A program made the translations under genes and the position numbers. A stretch of 64,000 nucleotides of DNA from Pseudomonas sp. FeN3W. Its GTDB lineage: Bacteria > Pseudomonadota > Gammaproteobacteria > Pseudomonadales > Pseudomonadaceae. The stretch is from contig CP136010.1 in NCBI GenBank assembly GCA_030263805.2, forward strand, positions 4,045,001 through 4,109,000, read 5' to 3'. This document shows, one piece after another, positions 1 to 8,572 of this stretch. Within the stretch, counting starts at the first letter, position 1, and each line of letters starts with the position of its first letter. The notes under the pieces were generated by a model that ran no database searches, was not told where the DNA came from, and saw nothing but the letters and a program-made list of their open reading frames with translations.

Positions 1-565
1 GCAGTACCTCGAAGGTCCTGACCTGGCCACCGAGGGAGTTCACATCCGCCACGCCAGGTACGGTACGCAGCGCCGGCCGGATCACCCAGTCGAGCAGGCT
101 GCGACGTTCGACCAGAGACAAGGTTGTACCGTCCACCGTGAACATAAACATCTCGCCCAGCGGTGTGGTGATCGGCGCCATGCCGCCACTGATGCCGTCC
201 GGCAGGCTGTCGCTCAGGTTGCCGAGACGCTCGGAAACCTGTTGCCGCGCCCAGTAGATGTCAGTGCCATCCTGAAAATCGATGGTGACATCGACCAGGC
301 CGTACTTGGTGACCGAGCGCAGGATCTTGGTCTTGGGAATACCGAGCATTTCCACTTCGATCGGCACGGCAATCCGGCTTTCAACTTCTTCCGGGGTCAT
401 CCCCGGTGCCTTCATGATCACCTTGACCTGGGTGCTGGCCACATCAGGGAAGGCATCGATGGGCAGCCCACGGTAGGCATACCAGCCCGCGCCGGTCAGC
501 AACAGCGTCGCCAGCACCATGAACAGGCGCTGGGACAAAGAGAATTGGATAAGACGGCTCAGCAT
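1..565 (-). CDS. Heavy-metal efflux RND pump (CusA/CzcA family), N-terminal part
   Basis: Reading leftward from the ATG at 563-565 gives about 188 residues of the inner-membrane proton-driven pump of a tripartite metal exporter; the rest lies outside the window. The first transmembrane helix (about residues 13-31) is followed by the HME-RND start of the porter domain (G-LPIDAFPDV, then P-GMTPEEVE and PIE). The start overlaps the stop of the upstream adaptor gene by one base (TGATG), so the two are translationally coupled. The sequence is closer to the Cus/Czc heavy-metal class than to drug RND pumps. The metal (Cu/Ag versus Co/Zn/Cd) cannot be decided from this piece. Confidence 0.9.
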   Translation of the reverse strand, partial: MLSRLIQFSLSQRLFMVLATLLLTGAGWYAYRGLPIDAFPDVASTQVKVIMKAPGMTPEEVESRIAVPIEVEMLGIPKTKILRSVTKYGLVDVTIDFQDGTDIYWARQQVSERLGNLSDSLPDGISGGMAPITTPLGEMFMFTVDGTTLSLVERRSLLDWVIRPALRTVPGVADVNSLGGQVRTFEVL

Positions 566-1677
566 CACTCACCGTCCTCTTCAAGCCAGGCGCCTTTCAG
601 CGCAATCACGCCGGCGACGGCAACCTGGTCCTGTTCGCTGATGTTGCCCTGGACACGGACCAGTTGCCCCGCGCTGACTTCGACCTTGACCGGGCGGGCT
701 TCAAAACCGTCGGGCGTGCGGACGAACACCACGGAGTCGGTCTTGTTGCGAGCGACGGCAGACAGAGGGATGTCCCAGGATTTGCCAGCGGCCTGAACCG
801 GGATCTCCACGGTGACGAGCTCGCCGGGACGCAGGGCGCCGTTGGCATTTTCGATTTCGGCGCGCAGCACCACGAACTGGCTGGTAGCCGAGAGGGTCGG
901 GCTCAGGTTGATGACACGCCCATTAATGCCCTTGTCGACCACCGTTACGCCCGCGCCCGGCTGAATGCCAATACTGGCCGCGGCCGGAATCTGCACGTCC
1001 AGCCACAGCGCATCGACCTGGGTGATGTTCAGCAGCGACGTGGCACCGTCGACCCGCTGGCCGGGCCGGACCGAGATGTTGCTGACAATGCCGTCCTGAA
1101 CGGCGCTGAGGGTGATCCTGTCGGAAGGAATCCCGGAGCGGATGACCTGCTCGATCATGGCCGGGGTCATTCCCGCCAGGGCCAGTTCGGCCTTGGTCTG
1201 CACCAGAGTCGCTTCCGCTTCCTTCAGCGTTGCCTGGGCTTCCTGCGCCCGACGCTGCGGAATGATGCCCTCATCGAACAGCTTCTGTTCCCGGGTGTAG
1301 GCCTGCCGGGCCAGCGTGGCGCGGGCAGATGCCTGCAACAGCTGGAGCTGGAGCTGGCTCATCGCCGGACTGGACAGGCGCACGACCGGCTCGCCTTTGC
1401 GAACGGCCTGGTACTCGCCCACCAGCAGTTGCACCACCACACCTTCAAGTGGGGAACTGACGATCTGCTCCGCTTTCGGAGGCACGACAACCTGGCCGGG
1501 ATATCGCGTGCTGACCGTCTGTTTCATGCTTTGCACAGCAGACGTCTTGATACCCAGCGCTTGAATCTGTTCATTGGCGACAGAGAACTTCTCAGCACTC
1601 ATGGCAGGCCCTGAAATAATAAAAGCGATGGCGAAAGAGAGCCCCTTTACACTGCGCAGATAATGTTCGTTATTCAT
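565..1677 (-). CDS. RND efflux periplasmic adaptor (CusB/CzcB/HlyD-type membrane fusion protein)
   Basis: This 370-residue adaptor links the inner-membrane RND pump to an outer-membrane channel. A signal peptide covers about the first 28 residues. A biotinyl-lipoyl/barrel-sandwich segment begins near residue 65 (RYPGQVVVPPKAEQIVSSPLEG), a helical hairpin follows, and the beta-barrel contains RPGQRV and LRPGE motifs. I chose the start at 1677 (MNNEHY) over an in-frame ATG 24 bases upstream because it gives a normal signal peptide. The gene precedes and overlaps the pump gene. No outer-membrane factor gene is visible here; it may lie beyond position 1. The divergent two-component genes at 2048 are the likely regulators. 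Confidence 0.9.
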   Translation of the reverse strand: MNNEHYLRSVKGLSFAIAFIISGPAMSAEKFSVANEQIQALGIKTSAVQSMKQTVSTRYPGQVVVPPKAEQIVSSPLEGVVVQLLVGEYQAVRKGEPVVRLSSPAMSQLQLQLLQASARATLARQAYTREQKLFDEGIIPQRRAQEAQATLKEAEATLVQTKAELALAGMTPAMIEQVIRSGIPSDRITLSAVQDGIVSNISVRPGQRVDGATSLLNITQVDALWLDVQIPAAASIGIQPGAGVTVVDKGINGRVINLSPTLSATSQFVVLRAEIENANGALRPGELVTVEIPVQAAGKSWDIPLSAVARNKTDSVVFVRTPDGFEARPVKVEVSAGQLVRVQGNISEQDQVAVAGVIALKGAWLEEDGE

Positions 1678-2047
1678 CGAAAGTTCCCCGTGAAGCGCCA
1701 TGACATGGGCATGCTTTAGACCTGTCTTTGAGGATTTTTAAATCGCAAGGCGAGCGCGGTCGCAGGACACACATGAGTAACCCACTCGTCTGCTGCACCC
1801 TTTGCATGGAAGGAGATTGTCGTAGACTCCTCTACAGGTTCGATTCTAGAGGGGGGTGACTATCAGGAACGTTACCGCTGAATTACAAATTTGAAGGATT
1901 CCACCTCCCTCCTGATTTTCGTTTTAAGATTGATTCATCGATGATCACCATGCTGGTTCGGTGCATGAGGCAATGACACTTCAAGAAATAAATGAATATT
2001 TTTTTATTTGACACCCGAATACTTTTTTAATTTGAGATAAACAAATA
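1678..2047. promoter_or_regulatory. Divergent intergenic control region between efflux operon and two-component genes
   Basis: This 370-bp space separates the leftward efflux operon from the rightward regulator genes and should hold both promoters. The part next to the regulator (1960-2045) is very AT-rich. A half-conserved CopR/CusR-like motif, ATTACA followed by a run of T and A, lies near 1882; I could not find a clean second half-site. A short ATG-initiated frame at 1773-1859 (28 codons, CC-x-x-C pattern) is discussed in the findings and is not annotated as a gene. Confidence 0.45.
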
Positions 2048-2722
2048 ATGCGTGTTCTAGTAGTGGAAGACGAAGCCAAAACTGCCGAATATCTTCAGCA
2101 AGGGCTTACCGAAAGTGGCTATATCGTTGACCGGGCAAGTAATGGTGTCGATGCGCTGCACCTGTTCCAGCACAACACCTACGGCCTGGTCATCCTGGAT
2201 GTGAACCTGCCCAAGGTGGACGGCTGGGACGTGCTCGACACGATCCGCAAGACCAGTCGGGTTCGCATCATCATGCTGACCGGTCGTGGCCGCCTGCACG
2301 ACAAGCTGAAGGGCCTGGACGGCGGCGCCGACGACTATCTAGTGAAGCCGTTCGAGTTTCCGGAACTGCTTGCCCGCATCCGCTCGCTGCAGCGGCGTGG
2401 CGACAAGGTGGTGGACCACCCGACCTTGCGGGTCGCAGACCTTGAGCTGGATCCGGGTCGCCACCGCGCGTTCCGGGGCGACCTGCGCGTCGAGCTGACT
2501 ACCAAGGAATTCGCCCTGTTGCGCCTGCTCATGAGCCACCCAGGGGAAGCCCTGACCCGCTCGCAGATCATTTCCCTGGTCTGGGACATGAACTTCGACT
2601 GCGATACCAACGTGATCGACGTGGCGATCCGGCGCCTGCGCGCCAAGATCGACGATCCGTTCGAGAACAAACTTATCCACACCCTGCGCGGTGTGGGCTA
2701 TGTGATCGAGGAGCGTTCATGA
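2048..2722 (+). CDS. OmpR-family heavy-metal response regulator (CusR/CopR/IrlR-like)
   Basis: This 224-residue transcription factor has an N-terminal receiver domain with the acidic pocket (VVEDEA), phospho-acceptor Asp51 (ILDVNLP), switch Thr near 79 (MLTGRG) and Lys near 101 (LVKPF). The C-terminal winged helix of the OmpR/PhoB class starts around residue 125 and ends in RGVGYVI. The size is standard for heavy-metal response regulators. It overlaps the following kinase gene by four bases (ATGA), so the pair is co-translated. The efflux genes at 1-1677 are divergent and are the obvious target, probably through a palindromic box in the 1678-2047 region. Confidence 0.93.
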   Translation: MRVLVVEDEAKTAEYLQQGLTESGYIVDRASNGVDALHLFQHNTYGLVILDVNLPKVDGWDVLDTIRKTSRVRIIMLTGRGRLHDKLKGLDGGADDYLVKPFEFPELLARIRSLQRRGDKVVDHPTLRVADLELDPGRHRAFRGDLRVELTTKEFALLRLLMSHPGEALTRSQIISLVWDMNFDCDTNVIDVAIRRLRAKIDDPFENKLIHTLRGVGYVIEERS

Positions 2723-4113
2723 AGCGCTTCAGCCTGGCCGCCAGGTTGGGACTCAAAGTCGGCTTGATGAGCGTGATACTGCTGGTGCTGCTCTCTATCG
2801 TGGGCTACCTGATGCTCGGCCAGGCGCTGGAGCGCACGGCGCAAAGCAGCCTGATCACCAAGATGGGTGGCATGGCCCATAACCTATCGACCGTCGCGGA
2901 TCTGTCCGAGGTCACCGCAGACTCCCACCAGTTGGTCGACCTTGCGATGGGCCACAACAACCTGTTCGTCAGCATTTTCGATACGGCAAACAGCCGAATC
3001 CCCCTGCTGACCATCGGCTCGAAAAAGATAACCACCGAACTCACCAGCTTTCCTGCCAACGATCAAGTGGAGTTCTACGAGTGGAACAACGAACTGGGCA
3101 TGCCCATGCTCAGCGTTTCCCAGCTCATGCGTCTGGCTGACGGTACCCAGGTCGGTGTGTACATGACCGTGGATGAATCCTCCGATGCCGAATTGCTCCG
3201 GGCGATGCTGAGCTGGGCCCTGATGGCGTCACCCTTCATCCTGGCGCTGATCATGGTCGTGGCCTGGTGGACGGTACGCCGGGGCTTGCTGCCGCTTACG
3301 CGCTTTCTGAAAGTCGCGTCGAAGATCTCCACCGACAACATGCAGCATCGGCTGCCTACCGACCGCTTGCCGATCGAACTGCTGGAGCTCGCGGACGGCA
3401 TCAACTTTATGCTGCACCGCCTGGACGGTGGCGTGCAGCAGCTATCGCAGTTCTCGGACGACCTGTCCCACGAGTTGCGTGCTCCGCTCACTAACCTGAT
3501 GGGCAAAGCACAGGTGGCCCTGTCACGACCACGCAGCTCGGAGGAGTACCGTGAGGTGCTGGAATCCTGCGCCGAGGAGCTGGATCGCATGAAAAGCATG
3601 GTGGCCGACATGCTTTTCCTGGCACATGTCAGCCAGCCTGCAGCCTTGGTGCAATTCGAGACGGTGGCACTGGTCGACGAGGTGCAGAGGGTCAGTGACT
3701 TGTTCAGCCTGAGTGCCGAAGAGAGCGGCGTTCGGCTCGATGTGTCAGGCAGTGTCGATGTGATCCAAGGCAATCGCCTGATGATTCAACGGGCAGTGTC
3801 CAATTTGCTCTCCAACGCCATTCGCTACTGCCCACAAGGGCAGGCTGTAGTGGTGAAGGTTCACCGTGAGCAGGAGCACATCAGGCTCAGCGTAGGCAAT
3901 CCAGGCCAAGGTATTCCGGAAGAGCACCTGCCTCATCTGTTCGAACGCTTCTATCGGGTCGACAAAGGGCGTGCGCGCAGCGAGGGAGGCACAGGCCTCG
4001 GGCTTGCCATCGTGCGATCGATCATGAGCCTGCACCAAGGCGTGGCGAAGGTAGAAATAACGGGCTCGGGCTTTACCTGGTTCCACCTGAGTTTTCCGGT
4101 GAACCGTCTCTGA
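2719..4113 (+). CDS. Heavy-metal sensor histidine kinase (CusS/CopS-like)
   Basis: This 464-residue membrane sensor is the partner of the preceding regulator. It has two transmembrane helices (about 14-34 and 167-187) enclosing a periplasmic domain, then HAMP (about 188-240), a DHp domain with His251 in SHELRAPLTNL, and an HATPase domain with the N box (NLLSNAIRY), G1 (GQGIPEEHLPHLF) and G2 (EGGTGLGLAI). The C-terminus ends normally. The periplasmic loop has few His, Met or Cys residues, so the sensed metal is not obvious. It should phosphorylate Asp51 of the adjacent regulator. Confidence 0.92.
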   Translation: MKRFSLAARLGLKVGLMSVILLVLLSIVGYLMLGQALERTAQSSLITKMGGMAHNLSTVADLSEVTADSHQLVDLAMGHNNLFVSIFDTANSRIPLLTIGSKKITTELTSFPANDQVEFYEWNNELGMPMLSVSQLMRLADGTQVGVYMTVDESSDAELLRAMLSWALMASPFILALIMVVAWWTVRRGLLPLTRFLKVASKISTDNMQHRLPTDRLPIELLELADGINFMLHRLDGGVQQLSQFSDDLSHELRAPLTNLMGKAQVALSRPRSSEEYREVLESCAEELDRMKSMVADMLFLAHVSQPAALVQFETVALVDEVQRVSDLFSLSAEESGVRLDVSGSVDVIQGNRLMIQRAVSNLLSNAIRYCPQGQAVVVKVHREQEHIRLSVGNPGQGIPEEHLPHLFERFYRVDKGRARSEGGTGLGLAIVRSIMSLHQGVAKVEITGSGFTWFHLSFPVNRL

Positions 4114-4237
4114 GCCCAAGGCGTCTTTCAACATTGTAATTCGCGCCTCACGTTGTCGTCAGAGACGCTTCTTTAAGCTTCAGGGGTATCGAAAATCTCA
4201 CGATCCATTGAGATCCAAACCCCTGGAGTTTCTGAAA

Positions 4238-4444
4238 ATGCGACTGACCCAAGCGCTTCTCATCGGTGTACTGGCTGTTGGTGTGACGACACCGGTATTT
4301 GCCGAAGATGGCTACGACCGCTCGATCGAATTCAACAAGAAATTCCGCGAGGACCAGAAACGCCTCTGGGGTGAAAAAGACACCGCAGACAAAGCCAAAC
4401 CGGCAGAGACCAAAGAAAAGGAAAACGCTAAAAGCCCATCCTAG
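4238..4444 (+). CDS. Small secreted charged protein of the metal operon, function unknown
   Basis: This 68-residue protein has a clear signal peptide (MRLTQALLIGVLAV to VFA, cleavage about residue 22) and a strongly charged Lys/Glu/Asp-rich mature part with no Cys or His. I chose the internal ATG at 4238 because it gives the signal peptide directly; an upstream ATG at 4208 adds ten residues. It lies 124 bases after the sensor kinase on the same strand. Similar short periplasmic proteins often accompany Pseudomonas metal efflux loci. No known domain is recognised. Confidence 0.6.
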   Translation: MRLTQALLIGVLAVGVTTPVFAEDGYDRSIEFNKKFREDQKRLWGEKDTADKAKPAETKEKENAKSPS

Positions 4445-4542
4445 GCTCATGGATGTGCTGTTTCTCTACTTCCTCCTTCCCCCTCGATCTTGAGGCAGGC
4501 GCTTGACCGCCTGCCCCGGATCACCCTCAAACGGCATCCTCC

Positions 4543-5910
4543 TCAACGCATCGACAGCTGGACCGCCAGCCCCGCCAGTGCACTCATCACCAGCACCTGG
4601 ATCACACCGCGCTTGAAGTAGAACAGGGCAATAGCGGCGGCCGCGGCGATAAGTGCGGAGGCCCACTCGAATCCTCCCCCAAAGCCGTTGGGCCAGAGCA
4701 CGTGGTAACCGAAGAACAACGCCAGATTCAGGATCACACCTACCACGGCGGCGGTGATCCCGGTCAGCGGCGCTGTGAACTTCAGTTCGTTGTGCGTCGA
4801 CTCCACCAGCGGACCGCCGGCAAGGATGAACAGGAACGAGGGCAGGAAGGTGAACCAGGTGACCAGCACAGCCGCCACCGCGCCCGCCAGGAACGGATGG
4901 TCGGTGCCGAACATCGGGTGGATGTAGCTGCCAATGAAGCCGACGAAAGTCACCACCATGATCAACGGCCCCGGCGTTGTTTCCCCCAGGGCCAGGCCGT
5001 CGATCATCTGCGTGGGCGACAGCCAGCCGTAGTGACCGACCGCACCTTGGTAGACATAGGGCAACACCGCGTAGGCACCGCCGAAGGTGAGCAACGCAGC
5101 CTTGGTGAAGAACCACCCCATCTGGGTCAGAGTGCCTTGCCAGCCGAAGATGACGGTCAGCAACCCCATGGGGAGCATCCATAGCGCCGCACCGATCAGG
5201 ATCAGCTTGAGCAGATAGCTCCAGCGGAAACGGGCATGCGCGGGTGGCGGTGTATCGTCATCGATCAGCGCAGGCCCGTAACTGGCCTTCCCGGAGCCAT
5301 GCTTGCCAGCGGTCACGAACTTGTCCGGCAGCACTTTTCCGCCGATGTAGCCCAGCACGGCAGCGGCCAGAACGATCAGCGGGAACGGGACGTTCAGGGC
5401 AAAAATGGCGACGAAGGATGCTGCGGCGATCGCCCATAGCCAGCCATTCTTCAATGCCCGGGAACCGATGCGGTGCGCCGCATGAACGACGATCGCGGTG
5501 ACCGCCGGCTTGATGCCATAGAAGATCCCGGCAACCACCGGAACGTTGCCGAACTCGATATAGACCCACGACAGCCCGATCAGGATGAACAGCGACGGCA
5601 GCACGAACAGCCCGCCAGCAATCACCCCGCCCCAGGTCCGGTGCATCAACCAACCGATGTAGGTCGCGAGCTGCTGGGCCTCGGGCCCGGGCAGCAACAT
5701 GCAGTAGTTCAGGGCATGCAGAAAGCGCTTCTCGCTGATCCAGCGGCGACGCTCCACCAACTCCTGGTGGAGGATGGAGATCTGTCCTGCCGGCCCGCCA
5801 AAGCTGATGAAGCCGATCTTCAGCCAGAACAGCAACGCTTCGAACAAGCCCACCGGGGTCGCTGGCTTGAGGGGGGCTTCGCCCGTGGCCAGCGTCGTCG
5901 TTTCAGCCAT
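4543..5910 (-). CDS. chrA: Chromate transporter ChrA, long two-domain form
   Basis: This inner-membrane protein of about 455 residues extrudes chromate from the cytoplasm. It has the duplicated CHR domain layout: the first half contains FISFGGPAGQISILH and LPGPEAQQLATYIGWL, and the second repeats FGGAYAVLPYVYQ and LGETTPGPLIMVVTFVGFIGSY. The hydrophobic profile supports about ten membrane segments. I selected the start at 5910 (MAETTT), which overlaps the end of chrB by eight bases; an upstream in-frame ATG at 5931 would lie deep inside chrB. Together the two genes form a chromate-resistance operon transcribed leftward. Confidence 0.95.
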   Translation of the reverse strand: MAETTTLATGEAPLKPATPVGLFEALLFWLKIGFISFGGPAGQISILHQELVERRRWISEKRFLHALNYCMLLPGPEAQQLATYIGWLMHRTWGGVIAGGLFVLPSLFILIGLSWVYIEFGNVPVVAGIFYGIKPAVTAIVVHAAHRIGSRALKNGWLWAIAAASFVAIFALNVPFPLIVLAAAVLGYIGGKVLPDKFVTAGKHGSGKASYGPALIDDDTPPPAHARFRWSYLLKLILIGAALWMLPMGLLTVIFGWQGTLTQMGWFFTKAALLTFGGAYAVLPYVYQGAVGHYGWLSPTQMIDGLALGETTPGPLIMVVTFVGFIGSYIHPMFGTDHPFLAGAVAAVLVTWFTFLPSFLFILAGGPLVESTHNELKFTAPLTGITAAVVGVILNLALFFGYHVLWPNGFGGGFEWASALIAAAAAIALFYFKRGVIQVLVMSALAGLAVQLSMR

Positions 5911-6844
5911 GACCGTTTTCCTCGTTGGCAAAGGCCGCCAGCAGCCCGTCGAAGATGCCGTTTGCCGCTGCCATCAGTTGGTTGTCATCGGTAATGCTCT
6001 CGCGCAGGCCCGCCAGGACACGCTCGATGCCGGACGCTTCCGCAGGCTGGCTGCCACCGACATCGAGGTAGTGAACCAGCGCGGCGATGCGTGAAAGGCC
6101 TGGAGCCTGCAGCACGAAGCTGTCGATCAGGGTTTCGAAGGTGACGCGGTGCCCGACATGGCTGAACGCGGCGCCATCGAAGTCAAAGCCCAGTGCATCG
6201 GCGGGGCAGTCGCTCGGGGATTCCAGCCAGAGGATTTCCGCGCCGCTGTCGATGAAGCGCTGGATGAGCCAGGCACAGGCCAGCCGGTCGACCCAGGGAC
6301 GTCGACGGGTTGCCCAGCGACGCCCCTGGTAATGACTGTGGTCCAGCAGCGTGACGGGATGATCCTGAATGTGCGGTTCATCAGGTGAGAGGGCACGGCT
6401 GATTGCCGTCTCCAGCGCTTCCAGCGCGGTCTCCGTCTGCTGCTTCGCAACGCCGGGGAAGAAGTCGATCAGGGCCAACTGGGCGAAGCTCTTGCGCAGT
6501 TTTCTGACCTGGCGAGCGACCTGCAGGGCGTTCTCGGGAAGCAGTCCCTCCCTGCACGCGGCGACTTCGTCGCGCAGCTTGCTGTACTCCTCACTCCGGT
6601 CGAACAGGCCGGCGAAGCGAGTTTCTTCGTCCGGGAATGCCAGCAGAAACGCAGTGCCGCCGCTGACCGTCACATCGCGCTCCACGGACTCGAACGCCTC
6701 GCGGCCCGCGTCCTGCTCAGGCAACAGGTACACACCGTCGCGCAGCACGGCAGCGCCGCAAGCCTTCAACGCCCGCCAGGCACGCATACGTTCGGTCGCG
6801 TTGGCCGTGGGGAGTGCCAACACAAGAAGAAGCCAATTTTTCAT
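5903..6844 (-). CDS. chrB: ChrB, chromate resistance protein and chromate-responsive regulator
   Basis: This 313-residue protein is the first gene of the chrBA operon. ChrB proteins act as chromate-sensing regulators of chrA. The N-terminal half (KNWLLLVLALP, then RAWRALKACGAAVLRDGVYLLP) is typical of ChrB N-termini, and the C-terminal part carries the rhodanese-like ChrB domain with PWVDRLACAWLIQRFID and FDFDGAAFSHVG. The ATG at 6844 (MKNWLL) is preferred; a TTG at 6856 is the only upstream alternative. It is divergent from the MFS gene at 7003, and the space between them holds a CsoR/RcnR-type palindrome closer to the MFS side. Confidence 0.93.
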   Translation of the reverse strand: MKNWLLLVLALPTANATERMRAWRALKACGAAVLRDGVYLLPEQDAGREAFESVERDVTVSGGTAFLLAFPDEETRFAGLFDRSEEYSKLRDEVAACREGLLPENALQVARQVRKLRKSFAQLALIDFFPGVAKQQTETALEALETAISRALSPDEPHIQDHPVTLLDHSHYQGRRWATRRRPWVDRLACAWLIQRFIDSGAEILWLESPSDCPADALGFDFDGAAFSHVGHRVTFETLIDSFVLQAPGLSRIAALVHYLDVGGSQPAEASGIERVLAGLRESITDDNQLMAAANGIFDGLLAAFANEENGHG

Positions 6845-6941
6845 GTAGAGAATCAAACATAAAATGTATGAATCTCTACTTTAGCTCTGTTCTCAGGAAA
6901 ATGCACTGCCGGGATGAGGGTTCGATTCACTCACGTTGACC

Positions 6942-6962
6942 GTATCCCCCCAGGGGGGATAC
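6942..6962. promoter_or_regulatory. Perfect G/C-tract palindrome, CsoR/RcnR-family operator
   Basis: The arms GTATCCCCCC and GGGGGGATAC flank a single central A, giving a perfect 21-bp inverted repeat 40 bases upstream of the NreB-like MFS gene. A-T-flanked G/C tracts of this kind are the recognition sites of the CsoR/RcnR/DmeR repressor family. The window encodes one such repressor at 10515, which has a related site in front of it. De-repression of the MFS exporter by its metal is the expected outcome. Confidence 0.75.
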
Positions 6963-7002
6963 GCTAGAAACATGAATCACCCGCACTACCCGGAGGTAGC
7001 GC

Positions 7003-8308
7003 ATGCTATCCGTTCTAAAAAATCGTACTTATCGACACCTCTTTCTGGCCCAGGTGATCGCCCTGGTGGGCACTGGTCTGGCGACGGTTGCCCTCGGGCT
7101 TCTGGCATTCGACCTGGCCGGCGCCCAGGCGGGAGCTGTATTGGGTACCGCGCTCGCCATCAAGATGGCGGCTTACATCGGCGTTGCACCGGTTGCCGCC
7201 GCGTTCGCCGAGCATCTGCCGCGCAAGGCGATGCTGGTCACCCTCGATCTGGTCAGGGCAGCGGTCGCGCTGATGCTGCCCTTCGTCACCGAGATCTGGC
7301 AGGTGTACGTGCTGATTTTCGTGCTGCAGTCGGCCTCTGCGGCGTTTACGCCAACCTTCCAGGCCACCATCCCTGACATCCTGCCGGATGAGCGCGAGTA
7401 CACCCGGGCGCTTTCCCTTTCGCGCCTGGCCTATGACCTGGAAAGCGTGATCAGTCCGATGCTGGCCGCGCTGTTGCTTACGGTGGTCAGCTTCCACAGC
7501 CTGTTCGCGGGCACGGTGGTGGGCTTCCTGGTGTCCGCCGCGATGGTCGGTACCGTGGTGCTGCCCCTGGCGGCACGAGGACCCAAACGCAGCATCTATG
7601 AACGCACCACCAAGGGCATGCGGATTTTCCTGCGCACCCCGCGGCTGCGTGGCCTTCTTGCACTGAACCTGACGATCGCAGCCGCCAGCGCCATGGTCAT
7701 CGTCAACACCGTGGTACTGGTGCAATCCAAGTTCGCGCTGCCCCAGAGCTCTACCGCCATGGCCTTGATGGCCTTCGGCGGTGGCTCGATGGTGGTCGCC
7801 CTGATGCTGCCCAAGCTGCTGGAACGACTGGACGATCGCAAGGCGATGCTGGCCGGCGGTGCCGTGCTGGTAGCCGGTTTGATCCTGGGTACCTTCGTCT
7901 CCAGTTACCCGGCGCTGATCCTGTTGTGGCTGGTGTTGGGTGCCGGCTACTCCCTGGCACAGACACCGTCCGGACGCATTCTGCGGCGCTCGTCCTCAGC
8001 CCAGCGATCGACCTGCGCTGTTCGCCGCCCAGTTCGCCCTTTCACACGCCTGCTGGCTGATCACCTACCCGCTCGCGGGATGGTTGGGGGCAAGCGTCAG
8101 CCTGACGGCTTCGTTCATCGGACTGAGTCTGGTTGCCGCCGTAGCCTGGCTGGTGAGCAAGCGGATCTGGCGCCCGGAGTATGAGGAAGACGTGGTAGCG
8201 CACAATCACGATGACCTGCCGGAAGACCACCCGCACGTGGCCAACGGCAATGCGCATGCGCACTCGTTCGTCATCGATGACGATCACCGGAAATGGCCAA
8301 AGCCATAA
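7003..8308 (+). pseudogene. NreB-like MFS metal exporter with His-rich C-terminus, frameshifted
   Basis: Frame 1 from 7003 encodes a major facilitator protein (LAQVIALVGTGLATVALGLLAF; conserved FTPTFQATIPDI and ESVISPMLAALL) up to about position 7995. The conserved continuation (DRPALFAAQFALSHACWLIT) is in the next frame and runs to 8308. Joined, it is about 435 residues and ends in a His/Asp-rich tail with repeated HN, HD, HP and HAH motifs, as in the nickel exporter NreB. The break lies at 7990-8006, in GC-rich sequence, and is a single-base event. It is either a true pseudogene or an assembly error. The start is supported by CCGGAGG just upstream. Confidence 0.75.
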
Positions 8309-8360
8309 AGCCCGCGTTGCACGGGTTCTATCGATGATCTTCGCGTAATCCAGAAAGAAA

Positions 8361-8383
8361 CAGGGCCGCTTTAGCGGCCCTGT
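8361..8383. terminator. Bidirectional rho-independent terminator between converging operons
   Basis: The stem CAGGGCCGCT pairs with AGCGGCCCTG around a short TT loop. A T-rich stretch follows on each strand (TGTTTGC rightward, TTTCTTTC leftward). It ends the rightward MFS gene and the leftward HupE-like operon. Confidence 0.8.
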
Positions 8384-8388
8384 TTGCA

Positions 8389-8511
8389 TCACTCGTGCGA
8401 GTGGCCGTGACCCGCATCGCCAGACTTCGATTCGGTATCAGTACCACCGCAGGCAGCCAACAGGCCGAGGAAGCTCAGCACAACGAGCGATTTGAGGATT
8501 TTGGTAGTCAT
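8389..8511 (-). CDS. 40-residue His-tailed lipoprotein
   Basis: This short reading frame starts at the ATG at 8509-8511 and stops at 8389-8391. It encodes a classical lipoprotein signal (MTTKILKSLVVLSFLGLLAAC) with the lipobox Cys at residue 21. The mature peptide has only 20 residues: it opens with GGTDTESKS and ends in GHGHSHE. It is the last gene of the leftward HupE-like operon, 61 bases after the preceding gene and directly before the terminator. The His pairs suggest metal contact at the membrane surface. No known family is recognised. Codon use matches its neighbours, and the signal sequence makes a chance frame unlikely. Confidence 0.7.
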   Translation of the reverse strand: MTTKILKSLVVLSFLGLLAACGGTDTESKSGDAGHGHSHE

Positions 8512-8572
8512 CTTCAGCTATTCCAATTGAGATCAAAAAGTCGGGGCGAACAACAGGTTCGCCCCGGCGGGA

